Source: Parastagonospora avenae f. sp. tritici 18332-5
Lineage: Eukaryota > Ascomycota > Dothideomycetes > Pleosporales > Phaeosphaeriaceae
Length of the DNA stretch: 64,000 nucleotides
Direction of reading: 5' to 3'
Assembly: GCA_022559985.1 (NCBI GenBank)
Contig: JAFJTR010000001.1
Coordinates: 620,001 to 684,000, forward strand
The notes beneath the pieces were generated by a model. The model was given only the letters and a program-made list of their open reading frames with translations, was not told where the DNA came from and searched no databases. Every line of letters begins with the position of its first letter. The stretch's first letter is position 1. This document shows positions 57,317 to 64,000 of this stretch, piece by piece. A program made the position numbers and the translations under genes.

Positions 57317-58427
57317 GGTGCTCGATGCCCACAGTGGGGTAGTGCTTTCGTTGTCTCTCTGGCTCTCTCAGGGTCCTCTGGCGTGGGTGCGGCTCAATCA
57401 GGCTGGATCTGCTAGGAAAAAGACAGTGTGAGCGGGGTACATTTGGAGACACAAAACACAAAACACAGCATCATGGCAGGCATACCGGAATCTCTCTGAC
57501 TCTCAGACTGGAGTGACTTGGCTGCTAGCGCAAGTGCTTGGTGGACTGTCGCAACGAGAAATACAACGTGCAGGCTAAGGAACTGACAAGGTGGGTAGGG
57601 GAAGCGTGAGTGTCAAGTTCCTGCGGGCAGTCGGCGGCGGTCGTATTATAACGGATTTTCGTCGTCAGGTCAGGGAAAGGGCGGATAGCTCTCGATAGTC
57701 TTGGGACCCAAGGCAGTGGCGTGGAGATTACCTTCACGTTGATGGGCGGGAGTGGGGAGAAGGCATCTTCCTCGTCGGCTACGTCATAGTTTGGGTTACA
57801 CGACACCAACTTGGACTCTTGCGCCCGCGTCCTACGCCCAACCTGCGAACTGGAAGCCACGACCAGGGTGCCATGAGGTCTGCTGATTTGCTGCGCCCGC
57901 CTCACACCGGCCTCTACTGACCGGGCTCACAAACTCTCACCGCGCGTGAGCCACGGCCTCTCGGTTGCCGGCACTCACCGGGGGCACCCTACTGCAGTCG
58001 ACTGCTATTTGCGACTATCCGAGTGCACAGTTGCTGCAACCTCATGGGCGTGCATGAACTCCCTTTTGCTCGACGAGTTCGTCGGTCACAAGAGCCGCCA
58101 AACAAGTTCTGCAGCTGCATCATGACGGGACATGATGACGAAGCCTGAGCACCCATGTCGGCGTACTGCGTGAGACAGCACGTGATTGGCTGTGTGCTAG
58201 TACTACTCGCTCGAGGCTGTAAGGATAAGCTTGTTTGCCTGCGTGCTGTGACAAGTTTGTTCACGAACCATCGGTGGGGTGACTCTGAGTGATGCCTGAC
58301 AAGCATCAATTTGGCCGGCGTCGGGCCTTTTCAAGTTGCTTTTGCATGATAGACGATCATAGTCATGGAAGTTTGACTGGAATATATTTACAACATACAC
58401 ACCACCAGGTTTGAATAGAGTAGAGAT
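57317..58427. other. Intergenic, no supported gene
   Basis: Promoter and leader of the DUF3824-like gene (a 126-codon minus frame at 57525-57905 has no domain), then the 3' flank of HEM25. Confidence 0.5.
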
Positions 58428-59440
58428 TTATATCTTGTCTTCAACAACCTCCTTCCACCCCCTCTCTGCCCGTCTAATCAGCTCTTCGTAGACTGTCCAT
58501 GCCAGTGCGCTGCTAATCGCCTTCCTCGCAATTCTGATGCCCAGTCCATCAAACAGGCTCCGCGTGCCCTCTTCTGCTAGCATCTTCTTCGCTGCCTGAA
58601 CCATGTTGCCGTAGCGGTCCGGCATTAGCTGTAGTCTCGTCTTGATCGCATCGAATGGGTTCGTGATCGTAGTCCCCAGCCCTGCCGCAGCTACCCCGGA
58701 CACAAAGTTTATGCCGGCCGATGTGCTGGTAGATAGTTTGGTGCTGGCGCCCGACGTCTCCTCAATCTTCGTAGCCAGAGCTGATAGTCGCCGCTTCGAG
58801 AGTTCGTAGAAGAGAACGTAGAGACCTGCGTATGGTGCGTCGCGGACTGCTGTTGCGCCGAAGCCCGCAAAGAAGCCTCGGGCTCCTTCAGTGCGAAATA
58901 TGTCTCGTGTTGCGCTGAAGAGCGAGCTGTAGTTGTACAGACTGCTCTCATACCGCACCTTCAGCACAGTGATGGGCATCATGATAAAGCCCGCCCATGT
59001 TCGTGCAAAGGCACCGGTTGCGAGATTGGCTGTATTGCTCAGCTTGGGGAGGGAGCTTGAGTGCTCCCCGCCTCCGAGTGCTACATCCCCTCGCTTTGCT
59101 GCAATTAAGCTAGCACGGTGTCGCAGCGCATTTAAGCCGGAGAAGTATATAGCGGAGCCACATCCTGTACGTAAGGTGCTGGGCAATGTGCCCCTCCAGA
59201 ATTGCTTTATGGGACTTGGGCCATTTGCGATCGATCGAATGGTACCAAGCAGCGTATTCGAGCGCGATTGTTGGACTCTAGTTTTGAGAAGGTCGGCGGG
59301 TTGGAGGAGAACGGCAGAGAGAACGCCTGAGCTCAGGCCGGCGAAGAAATGGACTGTATGTGTTAACGCGTGCTTCCGAACCAGCTTGCCTACAGCGACT
59401 TACAGGACGACGATGCGCGATTCTTGCCGCCATCAGTCAT
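58428..59440 (-). CDS. HEM25: Mitochondrial glycine carrier Hem25/SLC25A38
   Basis: Exons 59440-59404 and 59353-58428 with a 50-nt GT-AG intron, 320 aa, normal for the family. Three carrier repeats carry the signatures QPADLLKTR, MPITVLKVR and NPFDAIKTR. The middle one lacks the usual acidic residue after Pro (PIT instead of P.D/E), as is known for SLC25A38-type carriers. The block FWRGTLPSTLRTGCGSAIYF is typical of this subfamily. It imports glycine into the matrix for the first step of heme synthesis. Confidence 0.92.
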
Positions 59441-59805
59441 TTCCGTACCTTCGGACGTTCAATGCTTATATCGAATGAAACAATGGCATGCTTCGCATAT
59501 TGCATAGGCTTGGGTTGTTTATTTCATGGGCGTGCGGGGTGGCATGGGGCCGGGTTGTTTGCGTGAGCTGTGTTGCTCAAAATATGGATGACGTTCTAGA
59601 AACCCACACGAAGACCGCCCGCCGGCCAGCGGCGGGTCGGTATGCCGACAAGTATTCAATCTCACAACACACCCACACACCGAACCTATCACACGACAGC
59701 AGGTTTTCCAATGTTGAAGTTTAGAATCCTTCAAGATTGAAACTGAATTTATATTGAGCAATTCTGTTTCTGTGGTCGTGGTATGCACGCTATAGCAGCC
59801 ATTCT
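59441..59805. other. Short intergenic region
   Basis: Promoter of HEM25 and 3' flank of TRAPPC11. No gene seen. Confidence 0.5.
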
Positions 59806-62800
59806 CTAGCCGGCCTGAGCCTGTGGCTTCTCGCCGGTAGCTCCAGGTATCCAAACACTAATACCCTTCTTGTCCGCACGCAATCCTTCCGTCGCTTGTA
59901 CCTTCAGAGTCTTGTTGAAGTAGCGATCCGTCACTTTGAGGTTCGGCGAGATCCACACGCCCGTTACCAAGGGATATACACTGAAGCGTACCGTCTGTCT
60001 GCTCATGGGCAGCAGATGCAAAGATCGTAACTTTGCGCCGCTGAAGCCAAATTCTTCGCTTGCTTCCATGCTCAGCTCGAATGTGAGAAAGTGCATTGTA
60101 GGGTTCTCGAGAGTATAGTCGAGGTGCACCAGTGAATTCACAGCACCGGATAATGCCGCAGAGGCTAGAACTCGAGGTTCGCTAGAGGGTATTTGGATGC
60201 GTGGGATAGGAAGGGAGGAGGTGACGGTTGGAGCATCGGAAGTAGATGTGCGCTGCCAGGTGATATCGAGTGTCGTGTCAAGAGCGGTCGATCGGCGTTC
60301 TTCGAGATTATTCTTCCTGACATCGAGACTAAAAGCCCACTCGTGTATGACTTGGGGCTCTACAGTCATCTCTTCGACCTCAAACTCTTTTGTCACGTCA
60401 CATGTTGCACCTCCGTGAACGCCATGCATCTGTACATTCAGGTCCTTGACGACCAGCTGTTCGTCAGCGAATGATGCGACCTTAGCTCGCAAGCCCCATT
60501 TCTGTGCGATACCGAATGCATCCGTTGACTCGGGGTTGATGTTACTTTCAGCTTCCTGGAGTGCAAAGTAGCTGGGCCATGGCTCTGGATGCACGCGAGC
60601 ATTCAAGTCATAGCTGGCTTCGAAAGGCGCGTTGAACACGAGGTCGGCGATCATGATCTTCGATATGGGTATGTCGCGATCGCTGAGCACATGGTACAGT
60701 ACCTTTACTTCCAGCGCGTAGTCTGCAGGGTCTGGTGGTGCGTTGAAGCGTATTCTTTCTGTTGTTCGCTCACCTTGGGCGAGCTTGCCGACCACATGAC
60801 CAGGTAGGTCCACTTCTGCAGAGCCGTCAAGCGTAGGAGGAACTTCCTTCATTGGAGACGCGGCGGGTCGATCCAGCCATGTGTATCCAAGTGAGTCCTT
60901 GGAGCGACCCAGGAGTCGAACTTCAAGCACAGCTTCCGTGTCTTCCTCTTCCAGATTATGTATCTCGATAGCTACAGTGACAGGTTCGTCAGTGTAGTAT
61001 TGGTTACGCACATCGGGTAGCCTTATCTCCATCTTTGGTGGCTTGGGCAGGATCTTGATCGATGTTGTCGACCCTCCCTTGAGTTTGCGTGGTTTGACAC
61101 CAGAGTTGGTTTGAGTCCACCAAGTAGGTGCAGGTTGTTCGCTGCTCAGACCTACATTCGAGCAGGTGAGCTCAAATTTATCTGTAGCTATTCGGAAAAT
61201 ACAGTTGGAAATGTCGACTTCTCCGGCTTCACGGAAGACGAGCTGGAAGTTGCACACCTTGGTTTGTCCAGGATGGATGGTCAAGTCGGTGGTGCAAGTC
61301 CAGCTTGGCTTCTGACCTTGCACTACACTCTCTTCAAGTACAACTTCTTCCGATCTAGAGGCGCCGGCTGCAGGCTCGTCCTCATCAGTGTCGTGCGTCA
61401 AATGCACTTCGTTCAAGCCGCCTTCGAATTGATACACCAGAGAAGATAAAATGATGGGAGCGGAGCCTGGCCGTGCATGTGACCTAATCACAATCTGTGA
61501 CTGAAGCGGCTCACCAACATTGCCCTCGATGCCAGAAAATGCGAAAGATGTAGACACTGCTTAGTTAGCACAGCCCTCTTGTTGCATGGAAACATACTTA
61601 CAGCACGAAATGCTATCCTTAGCATCGAGTTGAACAGTCACCTTGTCGCTGGACATATCGTCCTGCGAGAAGGCATCTAGACAGTTCATCAAGTCGTGTT
61701 TGTACCTCGCCTTTCCCGGGACAACTGCTTTTCGTCAGGAGTCATAATCAAATATGAAAGAAAAGATACTGGCCTTGGCTATAAAGCTCCCATTCTGTAG
61801 CCAAATAAGCCTCTCGGTCTTGGACACGAAGTGCACATTCGTGCAAAGCCCATAGCACTTCTGAAGCGAGAGGCCACCAGCCCTCTTTTCTCCAGGCCAT
61901 TGTTTGCCAGAGCGGCTGAAGCACCTTGAATGCATCATCGAACCGTTTGACGTGCAGCAGTGTCCTGGAAACTTCAAGCTGCAATTGATCGACCTTGCGG
62001 TGCTGTCCTCGCGCCTGAAACTCAGCTGCAGCGGCACGCAGCTTTGCCGATATGTCAGCCCAGTGCTCAAAGCCACCGCCTACACCAGATACGGGAAATT
62101 CTTGATGGGGTTCCGGAACAAGGTATTGGTCATACACTTGATTTCGATTTGAGACTCTGGTAGCCGGCGACATTCCTGGTGGAGTCCGATCTTCCTCAGG
62201 CATTTCTCTGGCTAGGATATAGCGTCTCTTTGCGTGATCCGCCGAAAGCTTGAGCCAGTACCCAGCATGGTGGAGGAGATCCCAGGGCGGCAATCTCTCG
62301 CCAATCGGGAATTGCTTTTCTGGTAGCGAATAGACAGCAGTTATCGTGCTATTCAGAGGGTCCGCACCTGGCTGGTGGATGCGGAAAGCCGGTAACTCGA
62401 CTTGCTGGATGACCTGACCCATGACCTGAGCCCACCTCGCCTCCCATGCCTGCCAACCGTAGTTCGCTGTACCCTTGCCACGTCGGTCCAAAACATCTCT
62501 TAGCCTGAACTTGTATCTCAGCCATGTTTGTGCTGCTGAAGTAGGATAGTTGTTCCACAGCTGACAGCGAATGTGTCGCAGTGCCACGATGTCCGCCAGT
62601 AGCCGTATCTCGTCCCATCTGGGTGACCAGCTTGCCGTGGTTTCGAAGATGCCTTCTGCGCCAAAAAGTGCCTCAAGCGCAAAGTTGTAGTGCCGTTGCG
62701 CAGCGTCCATCTCCTGGCGGAACTCTGCAAATACGCCCAGCTTGACATCGTAGCGGACGCCCCAACCTGGATAGGACAGTGTCTGTGAGGTGCCCCGAGT

Positions 62801-63728
62801 TGGTGGTGCCGTCGGTGGCGGTATGGTGCCCCGGCTCTTCTTTCGTCTCGCATGTTTTGTAAGGTCGCGGTAGTACTCGACGCAAATCGGCTGCAGCGTT
62901 GACAGCACGGAGGTGACGAATGCGCGCAGTTCGACTTGCGACGTGTTTGGCGGGAGGAAGAACAGCGAGCTCTTGGGGTCAAGGCCAGTGGTGCGGCGGA
63001 TGTTGGCCAGCCGCTCCTCAATGTCCGGTGCCTCGAGGATCGTTTTGTCGCTCAGTAGCACAACCACATAGCGCGTGCGATAGTCGGACTTTTGTATCTG
63101 GTTCTTGATCTTGTTGATCTCCGTCTTCAGCTGGTTGTCGTGTAAGCTGTTGGTGATTGGGTCTGTGGTGAAGTCGAAGAATGACATGAACACGGAAGGC
63201 ACGTAGTCTTGGTGTTTTGCTAACCACGAGGGGGCTAAGACGCCATCTGGGAAGATGGTAGCCCCGGGCGAGAGCGGCGATATGGGAGAGTGTAGGACCC
63301 ACGACGTAGCTGCGGCGATGGTGGGGCTGCCAGGTGGTGTCGTCTCGGACGTGGAAGGAGCATCAGCCTTCTTGGGCGGCAATTGATAGGTCTGCAAGAT
63401 ATCAGCATGCCTGAATGCGTCCGCACTACGTTTACCCACCTACCCTCCCGACAGCTCGAATCCTGAAATTGTGCGCAAAGTCCTTGCGACTGGTGGACCG
63501 CCCATTCCAGGGCGCCTTGGTGCCATCTGCGCTGAGGAAGTCCTCCAGGAGTGGCTCTGCATATTTACTCGTGACTGGTGGGATGTCCGAGGTGATGGTG
63601 GTGACAGCTCGGCCAGGTAGCACATTGTGGACTTGCGGGAGAGCATCGAGCTCTGCACCGGCGCCCAGGCCCGAGAGGACTATGAAGGGCAGGTTGTGTT
63701 GTACATATTCGGGCGGATAAGCCTCCAT
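59806..63728 (-). CDS. TRAPP complex subunit TRAPPC11 (foie gras/Gryzun)
   Basis: Four exons, 63728-63444, 63391-61770, 61705-61602 and 61556-59806 (1253 aa), with GT-AG introns that all match in phase. The N-terminal foie-gras region (about 1-560) has an ITSDIPPVTSKY block near the start and alpha-solenoid helices ending in AWRKEGWWPLASEVLWALHECALR and YSQGQYKHDLMNCLDAF. The C-terminal half is beta-rich Gryzun-type Ig-like domains (SFAFSGIEGNVGEPLQSQI, and PKPPKMEIRLPDVRNQYYTDEPV). TRAPPC11 acts in ER-to-Golgi traffic and glycan assembly. Saccharomyces cerevisiae lacks a clear version, whereas filamentous fungi keep it. There is no anomaly in the splice sites. Confidence 0.93.
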
Positions 63729-64000
63729 CTTGAGACTTGAGACTACCAGCAGGCCATGAGTTGGGGGTTGCGGGAAAGCGGCGGGGGCGCGGTGGCGGCG
63801 GCAGGTGTTCTAGAGGTGGGGAGCTGTAGAGACAGAGCAAGTCCCCATGTGCTGTCGCAGCTATGTACGCAGTTTAGGCCTCTTGCGCTCCAGGTTCGCT
63901 TGTGTCTCGTACCAGCTGGCCTTGCTAGGGCGGAGGTAGGCTGGCGGCACATGCAGGGCTGGCGATGTCATATCGGCGAATCGGAGGTGCATCGAGCTCC
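63729..64000. other. Upstream region of TRAPPC11 at window edge
   Basis: GC-rich sequence with GCGGCGG-type runs. Frames on minus are short and unsupported. A gene may begin beyond the edge. Confidence 0.4.

Overview
The window is nuclear DNA of a filamentous ascomycete (Pezizomycotina, most likely Dothideomycetes; the species cannot be named from the sequence alone). The evidence is short (about 45-60 nt) GT-AG introns with CTAAC-type branch points, a CBM1-GH10 xylanase, small secreted cysteine-rich and proline-rich proteins, PAN-domain and F-box proteins of fungal type, intron-containing tRNAs, and gene spacing of 1-4 kb. No prophage, transposon or CRISPR array was seen.

Layout. 0-10 kb is sparse and secretome-like: a PAN/CBM-like modular secreted protein (minus strand, 2962-5092), tRNA-Asp, and a small proline-rich secreted protein. 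10-15.5 kb holds housekeeping genes: a PUF6-type nucleolar protein, a PAP2 lipid phosphatase and a small ankyrin protein. 15.5-19.7 kb is a gene desert with degenerate repeats. 19.8-21.3 kb is a secreted GH10 xylanase whose second intron lacks an AG acceptor. A U2 snRNA gene lies at about 22419-22610 with a TATA box and paired CACGTG motifs. 23-32 kb contains a damaged gene remnant, a lineage-restricted disordered protein, a tiny Cys-rich protein and a divergent 14-3-3-like protein.

The right half is denser. PRP31 and CLF1, both spliceosomal, are head to head. They are followed by tRNA-Ile, an F-box gene broken by two in-frame stops or very short introns, a membrane SDR, a G-patch protein, a Kex2-processed cysteine-rich secreted protein and a GPI-type protein. 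Next comes a group linked to mitochondrial translation: an RNase III-fold protein with eroded catalytic residues, mitochondrial prolyl-tRNA synthetase, and ribosomal protein uL10m. The window ends with an Arg/Ser-rich DUF3824-like protein, the mitochondrial glycine carrier HEM25 and the TRAPP subunit TRAPPC11.

Two themes recur. One is RNA processing: U2, PRP31, CLF1, a G-patch protein and PUF6. The other is mitochondrial gene expression and heme synthesis. Several genes carry unusual splice sites: two GC-AG introns, one missing AG, and one exon-phase conflict. These make splicing of this locus the most testable topic. No clearly new multi-gene system was found. The best leads are the degenerate RNase III protein, the 14-3-3-like protein and the secreted Cys-rich protein.
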